From Acidobacterium sp. (GTDB lineage Bacteria; Acidobacteriota; Terriglobia; Terriglobales; Acidobacteriaceae), in assembly GCA_003152595.1 (NCBI GenBank), contig PMAM01000010.1:251-8144 (forward strand): a stretch of DNA of 7,894 nt, given 5' to 3'. Position 1 is the first letter of the stretch, and each line of letters starts with the position of its first letter. Below, in pieces: positions 1 to 5,891 of the stretch. The notes beneath the pieces were generated by a model. The model saw only the letters and a list, made by a program, of their open reading frames with translations, searched no databases and was not told where the DNA came from. The position numbers and the translations under genes are program-made.

Positions 1-50
1 CTCCCTCCTCCCTCCTCCCTCCTCCCTGCTCCCTGTACCCTGCTCCCTGC
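1..50. repeat. Heptameric tandem repeat, CTCCCTC/CTCCCTG type
   Basis: Seven consecutive 7-base units, with consensus CTCCCTG or CTCCCTC and one TACCCTG variant, fill the first 50 bases; the array may extend past the window start. The complementary strand therefore has a GGG run every seven bases with 4-base loops, which fits the G3N4 pattern of a G-quadruplex. It lies about 60 bp upstream of the tRNA gene, outside the integrated element. Related CTCCCTG-type intergenic repeats occur in several GC-rich soil bacteria. No coding function is seen. Confidence 0.85.
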
Positions 51-109
51 TTTGAGGTAAAGTCAGAGATGGCCCGCGGTTGAGCCTCTTCGGCACCCGC
101 GATTGAAGC
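51..109. other. Leader region of tRNA-Glu with an interrupted hairpin
   Basis: This short host stretch between the heptamer repeat and the tRNA gene holds no open reading frame that I can support. It contains an interrupted inverted repeat: CGCGG (75-79) pairs with CCGCG (97-101), and GCC (84-86) pairs with GGC (92-94) around a TCTTC loop. No T-run follows, so it is not a convincing intrinsic terminator; it could be a transcript leader structure or chance. No clear -35/-10 pair for the tRNA was found. Confidence 0.3.
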
Positions 110-187
110 GTCCCCGTCGTCTAGCCCGGCCCAGGACACCGCCCTTTCACGGCGATAACACGGGTTCAAATCCCGTCGGGGACGCCA
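110..187 (+). tRNA. tRNA-Glu (anticodon TTC), CCA encoded
   Basis: The sequence folds as a standard cloverleaf. The acceptor stem is GTCCCCG (110-116) with CGGGGAC (177-183), followed by discriminator G184 and an encoded CCA (185-187). The T stem is ACGGG/CCCGT (160-164 with 172-176) around loop TTCAAAT. The anticodon loop CTTTCAC (144-150) has TTC at 146-148. The sequence closely resembles E. coli tRNA-Glu. One oddity is a C139-A155 mismatch at the base of the anticodon stem; the A also occurs in the attR copy, so it is an ancestral trait and not a change brought in by the element. The 3' part doubles as the integration site: after insertion the element supplied the 3' segment and kept the gene intact. 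Confidence 0.97.
144..187 (+). repeat. attL: 44-bp direct repeat within tRNA-Glu 3' part
   Basis: Positions 144-187 match 7215-7258 without a difference. Identity begins exactly at the first base of the anticodon loop (143 is C here, 7214 is G in the other copy) and ends at the final A of CCA (188 T against 7259 A). The block holds the anticodon loop, the 3' anticodon strand, the T arm and the acceptor 3' strand. Tyrosine recombinases that use tRNA genes often cross over in the anticodon loop. The 7-base loop, flanked by CGCC and GGCG arms, is the likely strand-exchange region. Confidence 0.95.
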
Positions 188-234
188 TCAAAACAAAAGG
201 CTTTTAGATATTCCGCTTCCGCGCTCCATCCGAG

Positions 235-253
235 CGTGACGCTATCGTGACAA
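235..253 (+). repeat. 19-bp direct repeat, left copy (possible arm site)
   Basis: The 19-mer CGTGACGCTATCGTGACAA is repeated exactly at 7065-7083, near the other end of the element and in the same orientation. Internally it holds two CGTGAC hexamers (235-240 and 246-251) starting 11 bp apart, about one helical turn. A third CGTGAC lies at 289-294. This copy starts 48 bp inside the attL core. Repeats of this kind, on both sides of the core in the circular form, fit arm-type binding sites of an integrase or excisionase. The sequence identity is observed; the role is inferred. Confidence 0.6.
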
Positions 254-265
254 TTTGAACGCCAT

Positions 266-286
266 CCGGGGGTTTTCCCGGCTTTT
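266..286 (+). terminator. Weak hairpin with T-run after tRNA-Glu
   Basis: CCGGG (266-270) pairs with CCCGG (277-281) around a 6-base GGTTTT loop and is followed by C and four Ts (283-286). It could end the tRNA transcript before it enters the element. The stem is short and the T-run is brief, so efficiency is doubtful. It is element DNA, so the host's own tRNA terminator would now lie beyond attR. Confidence 0.35.
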
Positions 287-313
287 GACGTGACCTGCTG
301 GCGGTGGGAGAAT
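285..313 (+). promoter_or_regulatory. Possible promoter of the 231-aa gene
   Basis: TTGACG (285-290, five of six bases of the -35 consensus) is separated by 17 bases from GAGAAT (308-313, four of six of the -10 consensus). Transcription would start about position 320-321, right at the ATG of the gene, so the messenger would be leaderless. The -35 box overlaps a CGTGAC hexamer (289-294) shared with the terminal 19-bp repeats, so a protein bound to that motif could control it. This is a match by eye only. Confidence 0.35.
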
Positions 314-320
314 CGGGCCC

Positions 321-1016
321 ATGGCCAGCCTCAGAGAAATGGGACGGAGCATGGGGAGCCTGATGGGTAGGCTGCTTCCCGGTACTCGGCAGGCTCATCC
401 AGTTTTCGACTCTTACGAACTCACTTACGCTGGGTGTGCCGATTTTCTTGTTGAGCGGATGGTTGCTGAGGAGCCACCCTTCGACCCCGGCGAGTGGTAC
501 ACCGCGCTGATTCGCCTTGAACTTCCTTCGGGGGGATTAGACGCAATAACGCCGGGGCTCGATGCCACTTTTGAGTTCATCTGTTGGATGAACTCGCTCG
601 CGGTTTTCGTCTCAGGGATTATCGAGTCACAAGGTGAAGAGTCAGGCTACTTGATAATCCGCGCACTTGAAGAGCAGCTAATCGCACGGCTCCCCGATGC
701 AGGCCCAACGCTAGTCATGTTCTTTCGAGCCGAACTCACTGCACCGCCGCTACCGTCTGACCATCCAGTATTCTCACAGAAAAACTGCGAGTCATGGTCA
801 AAGCACACTGAGGCGTTCGGACGAGCGAAGGCCGCACTCGACCATGTTTCCGAGATCGGAGATATCTCGAACATGGAGGCGCTTAGCTTGCTAGGCCGAT
901 GCGTTGCCTATGGAACGATTTGCTCTTCAGAAAGATTCAGCACAGCGATCCCGAAGATTCGGTTTGTGGAAGTGGCCTCGAACGTGCTCGGAGCCAATAC
1001 ACAGCATGAGCGGTGA
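321..1016 (+). CDS. Unrecognised 231-aa cargo protein next to attL
   Basis: I do not recognise this family. The protein is probably soluble: there is no signal peptide, and the only hydrophobic stretch of note (about residues 85-100, with ICWMNSLAVFVSGII) is too broken for a confident membrane span. It is mildly acidic, has scattered cysteines without a CxxC pair, and looks mostly helical towards the C-terminus (about 155-225). The ATG at 321 is chosen because a promoter-like pair ends just before it and GGGAG lies 10 bases upstream; in-frame ATGs at 339, 351 and 363 are alternatives, the last with GGGGAG four bases before it. It sits alone between attL and the integrase gene, converging on it with an 8-bp gap. 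Its position suggests accessory cargo, possibly defence or host interaction, but nothing in the sequence proves this. Confidence 0.72.
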   Translation: MASLREMGRSMGSLMGRLLPGTRQAHPVFDSYELTYAGCADFLVERMVAEEPPFDPGEWYTALIRLELPSGGLDAITPGLDATFEFICWMNSLAVFVSGIIESQGEESGYLIIRALEEQLIARLPDAGPTLVMFFRAELTAPPLPSDHPVFSQKNCESWSKHTEAFGRAKAALDHVSEIGDISNMEALSLLGRCVAYGTICSSERFSTAIPKIRFVEVASNVLGANTQHER

Positions 1017-1024
1017 TCCAATTC

Positions 1025-2098
1025 CTAACCCTGCACTGTGCCTTCCACTGTCGAGCCGCAGCTTGCTGGCAGCATCCCGCTCATGATCCCGTCCAGCTTG
1101 CCCACGGCTCCGGCCATGTAGTCCGGGGATAAGTGGGCATACCGCTGAGTCATGCGCGGCGTCTTGTGCCCGAGAATCTGGCCAACCGCGTACAGGTCTA
1201 CTCCCTGTTGCACCAGCCAACTTGCCGCCGTATGGCGCAAGGTGTGAAAGCTGGCATCGGGGATGCCGAGCCGCGCGAAAACCCGCTTGGTATAGACGGA
1301 GAGATTGGCCGCATCCACTCCCGCGAATACCGGATTACCCGCCGCACCTTGCGGCAGACTGCCGAGCACCTGGAGGGCAGCAACGGAGAGCGGCAGGATT
1401 CGCAGCGCACCGTTTTTCGTCTCCCGCAGATAGAGCCTCCGGTTTTCAACGTCCACATCCATCCACCGCAGCGAGAGCATTTCGCCGCGCCGGACTCCCG
1501 TGCAAGCGGCAAAGGCCATCGGCGCGCGCATCCATTCGGGGGCAGACTCCAAAGCGGCTTTCAACTCGCCCGGAGTGAGATAGCGCGTCTTTCCGGGCGG
1601 GAGTTGGGGGAGCCGCGCACCCGCCGCCGGATTCTGATTCAACTCGCCCCACTCCACGGCTAGCTTGAGGCAATGCTTGAGCACGCTCATTTCCTTCGCA
1701 ACCGTTCCGGGCTTCACAGTCTCCGCGCGCGTTTCGATGTACTCGGCAACCGTGCGCTTTGTGATGGCCTTCGCCTGCGCGGGCAGATGGGCCTTGAGCG
1801 TGCCCAGGATGCCGCCCAGCCGATCAAAGGTAGTGGAACGTATCCGCGCCCTCTGGTGCCTCTTGTAACGCTCAAACAGGGCTTCTGTGGTGATTTCAGT
1901 GGCGGGCCGGACTCCGAGTGTGCGCGCCTTTTCCTCTTGCACGCGGATCGCGTCCAGCATCTTTACAGCCTGAGTCCGGGTATGCGCTCCGGCCAGCTTG
2001 CGGCGCGCGCGCTTCCCGCTGGCGTCACTGTAAGAGCACCACCAGAACGGCGAATCTGGACGCTGGTAAACTCCATCCCATTTCCTAGCCTTTGGCAT
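1025..2098 (-). CDS. int: Tyrosine recombinase (site-specific integrase)
   Basis: This is a 357-aa phage-type integrase that would recombine attP on the circle with the tRNA-Glu attB. An N-terminal arm-binding-like region (about 1-65, with a WDGVYQR...FWWCSY segment) is followed by a SAM-like core-binding domain (about 68-155) and the catalytic domain (about 172-340). The complete catalytic set is visible: R203 in TGVRRGE, K228 in TKNG, H285 and R288 in HTLRH, H311 in GHK and the nucleophile Y320 in RYAHLS. The ATG at 2098 is preferred over a start 63 bases further upstream because GGAGG lies 9 bases before it on the minus strand. The start overlaps the end of the upstream zinc-finger gene by 14 bp, which suggests translational coupling. 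It points towards attL, as is usual for integrases near their attachment site, although a cargo gene intervenes. Confidence 0.95.
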   Translation of the reverse strand: MPKARKWDGVYQRPDSPFWWCSYSDASGKRARRKLAGAHTRTQAVKMLDAIRVQEEKARTLGVRPATEITTEALFERYKRHQRARIRSTTFDRLGGILGTLKAHLPAQAKAITKRTVAEYIETRAETVKPGTVAKEMSVLKHCLKLAVEWGELNQNPAAGARLPQLPPGKTRYLTPGELKAALESAPEWMRAPMAFAACTGVRRGEMLSLRWMDVDVENRRLYLRETKNGALRILPLSVAALQVLGSLPQGAAGNPVFAGVDAANLSVYTKRVFARLGIPDASFHTLRHTAASWLVQQGVDLYAVGQILGHKTPRMTQRYAHLSPDYMAGAVGKLDGIMSGMLPASCGSTVEGTVQG

Positions 2099-3032
2099 TG
2101 TGTAGCGCCTCCACACGCTCAAGAATCTTTTCGAGATTTTGCGAAACCCATCGGCGTCCAAACGCCGTTCCGTGCCTCTTGTTCACCTGCTCCGCAATCC
2201 ATTCTGGAGGAGCTGGCCCCTTGCGCCTAGACTCCCATTCGATCCGCTCTTTTGCAGCGGTATCGAGCCTTCTATTGCGGCTGCCTTCGGTCCGCTTCAC
2301 AGAGCTTTGTCTCTCGCAAGCTAGGCAGAAAACGCCATGTTTCACCTTGCGGAGCCGGGCTCTGTGATAGGCGAAGTATGCTTTGCAGTGGTCGCAGCGG
2401 GAAATGTGGCGTGAGAACGGAGAATCGAGTAGCCCGGAGAAATAGAAGGCTGCCCATTTTGTGCCGTGCGCCTGGAGAGCGTCTTCAAGTTTCCAATGCG
2501 ATTGTGGATCGAACCTCGGATAGGTTTCCGTGATCGTCTGTGAGCCGTCCCGCCTCATCTCCTTGTAGACCGGATGGCTCCTCAAAAGAGAACGGTAAAT
2601 TAGCAGTGCCAAAGAGCAAGCACGCCCCGGCAACACATCCTCCACGTTCCGATCCGTTGGAAAATCCACTTCCCGTTCCGTTCGGCTTTTACCGGAATCG
2701 ATCCACATATCAGCCATTTCCCGCATAGAAGAAATCATGCCGTTTACGGCGCATTGAAAGAGCGAGGGATCACCACGCAATCGCCTTTGAATTCTCTCGA
2801 TTTCGGGTGTAGGGATTTGAAAATCGAAGCGAAGGAAATACTCCAGGTGCTGCCGGACCATCTGACGGTGTTTCCCGTCTAGCACTCTCAAGATGAAAGA
2901 GAGCAACGGTCTTGGTTCGTTTCGGAATCTGGGCGGCAAACCGAGATAACTAACGGTGCGCGTGTGACCCGAAATGGGACTGAGGGTTTGTCCCGTACTC
3001 TTCGCCCGTCTGGTCCTGGATTTGTATTTCAT
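2085..3032 (-). CDS. Zinc-finger/HTH-like protein upstream of integrase
   Basis: Length is about 315 aa from the ATG at 3032. I do not recognise a named family with certainty. Two cysteine pairs, C213-x2-C216 and C236-x2-C239, are set in a basic, aromatic region (CDHCKAYFAYHRARLRKVKHG and on) that resembles a CGNR-like zinc ribbon. The last 45 residues (PPEWIAEQVNKRHG... to RWVSQNLEKILERV) look like a helix-turn-helix. The N-terminal part is basic and the middle is helical. Together these suggest DNA binding, perhaps a regulator of the element or an integrase partner. No strong ribosome site marks the start; an ATG at 3053 and further upstream codons are alternatives, but starts beyond about 3110 would run into the divergent gene's ribosome site. 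It forms a leftward operon with int and is transcribed divergently from the replication genes. Confidence 0.85.
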   Translation of the reverse strand: MKYKSRTRRAKSTGQTLSPISGHTRTVSYLGLPPRFRNEPRPLLSFILRVLDGKHRQMVRQHLEYFLRFDFQIPTPEIERIQRRLRGDPSLFQCAVNGMISSMREMADMWIDSGKSRTEREVDFPTDRNVEDVLPGRACSLALLIYRSLLRSHPVYKEMRRDGSQTITETYPRFDPQSHWKLEDALQAHGTKWAAFYFSGLLDSPFSRHISRCDHCKAYFAYHRARLRKVKHGVFCLACERQSSVKRTEGSRNRRLDTAAKERIEWESRRKGPAPPEWIAEQVNKRHGTAFGRRWVSQNLEKILERVEALHNAKG

Positions 3033-3048
3033 AACTCGATGCGCTTTG

Positions 3049-3063
3049 TGCATACAATATGCA
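3049..3063. promoter_or_regulatory. Perfect palindrome, candidate operator in divergent region
   Basis: TGCATA-CAA-TATGCA is a perfect 6-bp inverted repeat with a 3-base centre, in the otherwise AT-rich region between the divergent integrase and replication units. Its position over the putative leftward -10 box and about 65-80 bp upstream of the rightward gene start suits an operator for a dimeric repressor, such as the zinc-finger/HTH-like protein or the AlpA-like protein encoded on either side. The binding protein is not known. Confidence 0.45.
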
Positions 3064-3084
3064 TGATTTTGCTGTGGTTTGCAA
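3056..3084 (-). promoter_or_regulatory. Possible leftward promoter for zinc-finger gene and int
   Basis: Reading the minus strand, TTGCAA (3084-3079, four of six) is followed after 17 bases by CATATT (3061-3056, four of six). Transcription would start near 3049, 17 bases before the ATG at 3032. The -10 element lies inside the 15-bp palindrome at 3049-3063, so binding there would block this promoter. Found by eye; the matches are moderate. Confidence 0.35.
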
Positions 3085-3113
3085 GAGGAGAGAATTCGAT
3101 CATTGGTTTGTAT

Positions 3114-3119
3114 AGGAGG
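3114..3119 (+). promoter_or_regulatory. Strong ribosome binding site of AlpA-like gene
   Basis: AGGAGG, a perfect Shine-Dalgarno core, ends 8 bases before the ATG at 3128. It fixes the start of the first gene of the rightward unit and argues against longer versions of the divergent gene that would cover this site. Confidence 0.8.
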
Positions 3120-3127
3120 CATCTCGC

Positions 3128-3331
3128 ATGACAGTGATTGCAAAACTGGAGCCCGAATTGGTGGACGTGAAGGGCGCGGAAATCATCACGGGCCGGTCAC
3201 GCTGGAGCTGGAGGCGGGACGCGTACAGCGGCAAGATTGCCAGCGTAAAGATTGGCTCGAAATTGCTGATTCCCATCGTGGAAATTAAGCGCGTAGTCGC
3301 TGAAGGAACCCGGCCCAGGCGCGCGCAATGA
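3128..3331 (+). CDS. AlpA/excisionase-family DNA-binding protein
   Basis: This is a 67-aa protein consisting almost only of a small winged-helix/MerR-like DNA-binding domain. Residues about 12-60 follow the excisionase pattern: a first helix (VKGAEIITG), a second recognition helix around SRWSWRRDAYSG, then a wing (KIASVKIGSKLLIP) and a closing helix (IVEIKRVV). Such proteins act as recombination directionality factors for excision or as transcription activators, as AlpA does for satellite integrase genes. A perfect AGGAGG precedes the ATG. It is the first gene of the rightward unit, and its TGA stop overlaps the next ATG by 4 bp (ATGA), so it is probably cotranscribed and coupled. Possible targets are the 19-bp terminal repeats and the 3049-3063 palindrome; neither link is shown. 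Confidence 0.85.
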   Translation: MTVIAKLEPELVDVKGAEIITGRSRWSWRRDAYSGKIASVKIGSKLLIPIVEIKRVVAEGTRPRRAQ

Positions 3332-3864
3332 CGGCGGAAGCCTTCGCCGCGCTGGTGGAGGCGCGCCGAACAGGTGCGGGCCGATGGATGGCGCATTGTC
3401 CGGCCCACGCAGACCGCTCGCCCAGCCTCAGCATCCGTGACGGCGAAGATGGGCGCGTGCTGGTGCATTGTTTCGCAGGCTGCGCAAATACCGCGATTCT
3501 GGCCGCGCTGGGGCTGGGCCGCCGTGATCTTTACGCGGGGCCGCCGCCGTCAACGCAGCAGGCCGCCGCGCTCCGGGCCGCGCGGGAAGCGCGCGAAAGA
3601 GCGGCGCGCATCGAGGGCAAGGCACGGCGCGATGCGTGGAATGCCGTGAGGAAGTGGGAGGGCGTGGTCAAAGCGCTGGGGTCGAAGCTGGCGCGCACGC
3701 CGGACGATGCCCCAGGCGGTGATTCACTTACGGCGCTCTTCCATCAGGCTTGCGAGAGATTGCACGCGGCGGAGATTACAGCGGAACAAATAGAGAGCCG
3801 CGCGAAGAGCGAGCGAGGTGAGGCAAGTGAACAAACCCGATATGGCGTCCTTGTTCGACGGTGA
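3328..3864 (+). CDS. CHC2-like primase zinc-finger protein, no catalytic domain
   Basis: This 178-aa protein carries the zinc-binding module of phage and plasmid primases at its N-terminus: C24-x2-H27 in HCPAHADRSPSLSI and C48-x3-C52 in VLVHCFAGC, followed by AILAALGLGRRDLY. In typical members this finger precedes a Toprim catalytic domain. Here the rest (about 75-178) is a charged, alanine- and arginine-rich, probably coiled-coil region and contains no Toprim motif, so the protein alone should not make primers. It may load or guide a primase from the host or a helper, or recognise the element's origin. It overlaps the preceding gene by 4 bp and the following ATPase gene by 38 bp, so the three proteins are probably made together. 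The identification of the finger is good; the role is inferred. Confidence 0.88.
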   Translation: MTAEAFAALVEARRTGAGRWMAHCPAHADRSPSLSIRDGEDGRVLVHCFAGCANTAILAALGLGRRDLYAGPPPSTQQAAALRAAREARERAARIEGKARRDAWNAVRKWEGVVKALGSKLARTPDDAPGGDSLTALFHQACERLHAAEITAEQIESRAKSERGEASEQTRYGVLVRR

Positions 3865-5431
3865 GGGGATGATCTTCCCGAAGAGCAATCCGCTGGCAGG
3901 CGTCACGGCGGAATTCGCTGGCCCGGAGATTGCCGCCGAGCTGGGGATTCCGCCGGCAATCGACGGCTGGCCGGAACCGGAGCCGTTAGAGGATTCTCTT
4001 CCCGATGTAGCGCAATTCGATCTTGAACTGATGCCAGAGTCATTCCGTCCTCTGGTGAAAGACGTGGCCGAGCGTATGCAGGTGCCAATGGATTTCCCTG
4101 CCGTAGCCGCAATCGCAACTCTGGCCGGAGTGACAAACCGCCGCGCCTTGATTCAACCGAAACGGCAAGATGATTCATGGGTCGTGGTTCCAAATCTTTG
4201 GGGCGGGATCGTAGCTCCGCCGGGAATGCTCAAGTCTCCCGTGATTGCGTCCATCACACAACCCGCGCGCGCAATCGAAAGCGAGTGGCGAGAGGCGCAC
4301 AAAAGCGAACAGCAAGCCTACGATGCCGCACTTGAACTGGAGGGCGAGGAAGAGAGGGCGTGGCGCTCGCAATACCAGACCGCAGCGAAGAGAAACAATG
4401 AACGGCCAGTGAAGCCCATCTCCTCGCTCGTGGCACCAGTGCTCCGGCGTCTGCTTACCAGCGATGCGACTTTTGAGAGCCTTCACTGCATATTGTCAGA
4501 GAATCCGGCTGGCCTGTTTGTTCTTCGCGATGAATTGACCGGATGGCTCGCCGGGCTGGAGCGGCAGGGCCGCGAACAGGAGCGCGCGTTCTACCTTGAA
4601 AGCTGGAACGGGGATGCTGCCTTCACAATCGACCGAATAGGGCGCGGCAGCGTGCATGTTCCCCATGCCTGCGTATCCCTCTTTGGTGGAATCCAGCCCG
4701 CACGCCTACGCTCTTACCTGGCGGATGCCTTGCGGGATGGGCCATCAAACGATGGACTAATGCAACGATTTCAATTGCTGGTGTGGCCGGATTCACTTGC
4801 GGGCTGGGATTATTCGGATCGCAAGCCAGATAGGGATGCGCTGGAACACGCCGCAAAAGTAATCCGCCGCATTGCCACGATGGACGCGGAAAATCCGCTC
4901 CGATTGCGCTTCGACGATCCTGCCCAGACTCTCTTTGAGCAATGGTTGACCGATTTGGAGCGGAGACGTATCCGGGAAAACGATCCCAGCCCGGCACTGC
5001 AAGCGCATCTCTCGAAATATCGGAGCCTCATGCCATCCCTCGCCCTGTTGTTCGCACTGGCTGATGGTCGCTTTGATTGCGTCCCACTGTTGGAGGCGCG
5101 GCTGGCCTGTGACTGCTGCGATTATCTGGAGACGCACGCGCGGCGCGTATACGCGTCGCAGGGCCTGTCTGGGCATCTTGCTGCCATCGCGCTCAGTAAA
5201 CGGCTGGCGAAGGGCTGGAAACGCGAGGAAGGCGTATTTACGGTGCGGGACCTATACCGCAACGGATGGTACATGCTGGATTCCCCTGATGCGGCGCGTC
5301 GCGCATTGCTGGTGCTCACAGAGCACGGGTGGGTGCGGGAAGAACTCGATGGAAGCGATAACGGTCCCGGTAGACCCAGCGAAACCTATCTCATCAATCC
5401 GAAGGTAGGGAGAAAACATGCTGGCCAGTAG
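3827..5431 (+). CDS. DUF3987 (YfjI-like) ATPase, predicted replication helicase
   Basis: The protein has 534 aa from a GTG start. It belongs to the DUF3987 family of mobile-element ATPases, usually found with primase modules. The family hallmarks, in order, are: the helical region MPESFRPLVKDVAERMQVP with AVAAIATLAGVTNRR (about 69-107), a Walker A-like loop APPGMLKS (130-137), a Walker B-like strand LFVLRDEL (230-237), LFGGIQP (285-291) and DGLMQRF (309-315). The C-terminal third is helical and probably contains a winged helix (about 440-525). GTG 3827 is preferred because GAGGTGA ends five bases before it; GTG 3818 and ATG 3842 are alternatives. The start lies inside the primase-finger gene. 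The protein presumably acts as the element's replicative helicase or initiator ATPase. Confidence 0.9.
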   Translation: MNKPDMASLFDGEGMIFPKSNPLAGVTAEFAGPEIAAELGIPPAIDGWPEPEPLEDSLPDVAQFDLELMPESFRPLVKDVAERMQVPMDFPAVAAIATLAGVTNRRALIQPKRQDDSWVVVPNLWGGIVAPPGMLKSPVIASITQPARAIESEWREAHKSEQQAYDAALELEGEEERAWRSQYQTAAKRNNERPVKPISSLVAPVLRRLLTSDATFESLHCILSENPAGLFVLRDELTGWLAGLERQGREQERAFYLESWNGDAAFTIDRIGRGSVHVPHACVSLFGGIQPARLRSYLADALRDGPSNDGLMQRFQLLVWPDSLAGWDYSDRKPDRDALEHAAKVIRRIATMDAENPLRLRFDDPAQTLFEQWLTDLERRRIRENDPSPALQAHLSKYRSLMPSLALLFALADGRFDCVPLLEARLACDCCDYLETHARRVYASQGLSGHLAAIALSKRLAKGWKREEGVFTVRDLYRNGWYMLDSPDAARRALLVLTEHGWVREELDGSDNGPGRPSETYLINPKVGRKHAGQ

Positions 5432-5891
5432 ACGCTGGCGCGATTGGCGTCCATCGGAGATTAGGCTGGAAAGCCGAGAGCTTGAAGCGCCAGAACCGCC
5501 AAAACTCGCTTCTGTCAGTTCTGTCAGTTGCAACTTAGGGCCGTCCCAAAGAATCGCGCCCTCTGAGGAAATCCCGCCCCATGATCCGGCAGAGTGGCGG
5601 GAGCCGCTTATCCGGTGGGTGGGTTCCGTCTGCGTGAGTGATCCGCGATGCTGGGGTGGAGTGGGTAGCCTGCATCTCGCCTTCTGCGAATGGGCAATTG
5701 CCCAGTGTGACGTGCCATGCACACGTTTCGTTTTTGAGTGTCTGTTACGCGAGTTGGGATTTGAGATCGATGAAATAGCGGGGGTGGTCTTGGTAGACGG
5801 CCTGACGTTCCGGGAGGATTTTGAATCGGCGGGACTGCGGCACGGTGGGCGATTCGGACAATTAATACAGCCCAAACGCGCGCGCGCGTGA
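5418..5891 (+). CDS. Small protein with primase-type winged-helix C-terminus
   Basis: This 157-aa protein starts inside the end of the ATPase gene (14-bp overlap), with GGGAG about six bases before the ATG. The first 60 residues are polar and look disordered, including a serine/valine stretch made by a tandem 9-base repeat. Residues about 60-135 (from AEWREPLIRWV through LHLAFCEWAIAQCDVPCTR to LRELGFEIDEI and VVLVDGLTFRED) resemble the C-terminal winged helix of P4-alpha/D5-type primase-helicases, which helps origin recognition. I infer that functions usually fused in one large primase-helicase are split here over three proteins: finger, ATPase and winged helix. It is the last gene of the rightward unit. 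The gene ends in a (CG)n tract giving an RARA tail. Confidence 0.8.
   Translation: MLASRRWRDWRPSEIRLESRELEAPEPPKLASVSSVSCNLGPSQRIAPSEEIPPHDPAEWREPLIRWVGSVCVSDPRCWGGVGSLHLAFCEWAIAQCDVPCTRFVFECLLRELGFEIDEIAGVVLVDGLTFREDFESAGLRHGGRFGQLIQPKRARA
5510..5527 (+). repeat. Tandem 9-bp repeat in coding sequence
   Basis: TTCTGTCAG is repeated twice head to tail in the linker of the winged-helix protein and encodes the SVSSVS stretch. Being a multiple of three bases, copy-number change would keep the frame. It lies in a probably disordered part of the protein. Confidence 0.6.

Noticed and set aside
204..398. 64-aa minus-strand open frame over the left end of the element
   Set aside because: No ribosome site, low-complexity polar product, and overlap with the start of the 231-aa gene.
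1133..2230. Long plus-strand open frames opposite the integrase gene (1133-1663 and 1673-2230)
   Set aside because: They are antisense shadows of a gene with complete catalytic motifs; their products are arginine- and proline-rich without family features.
3328..3864. A truncated Toprim primase gene disrupted by a frameshift
   Set aside because: The frame ends cleanly and the next gene begins within it with its own ribosome site and full family motifs; no Toprim remnants were seen in the other frames.
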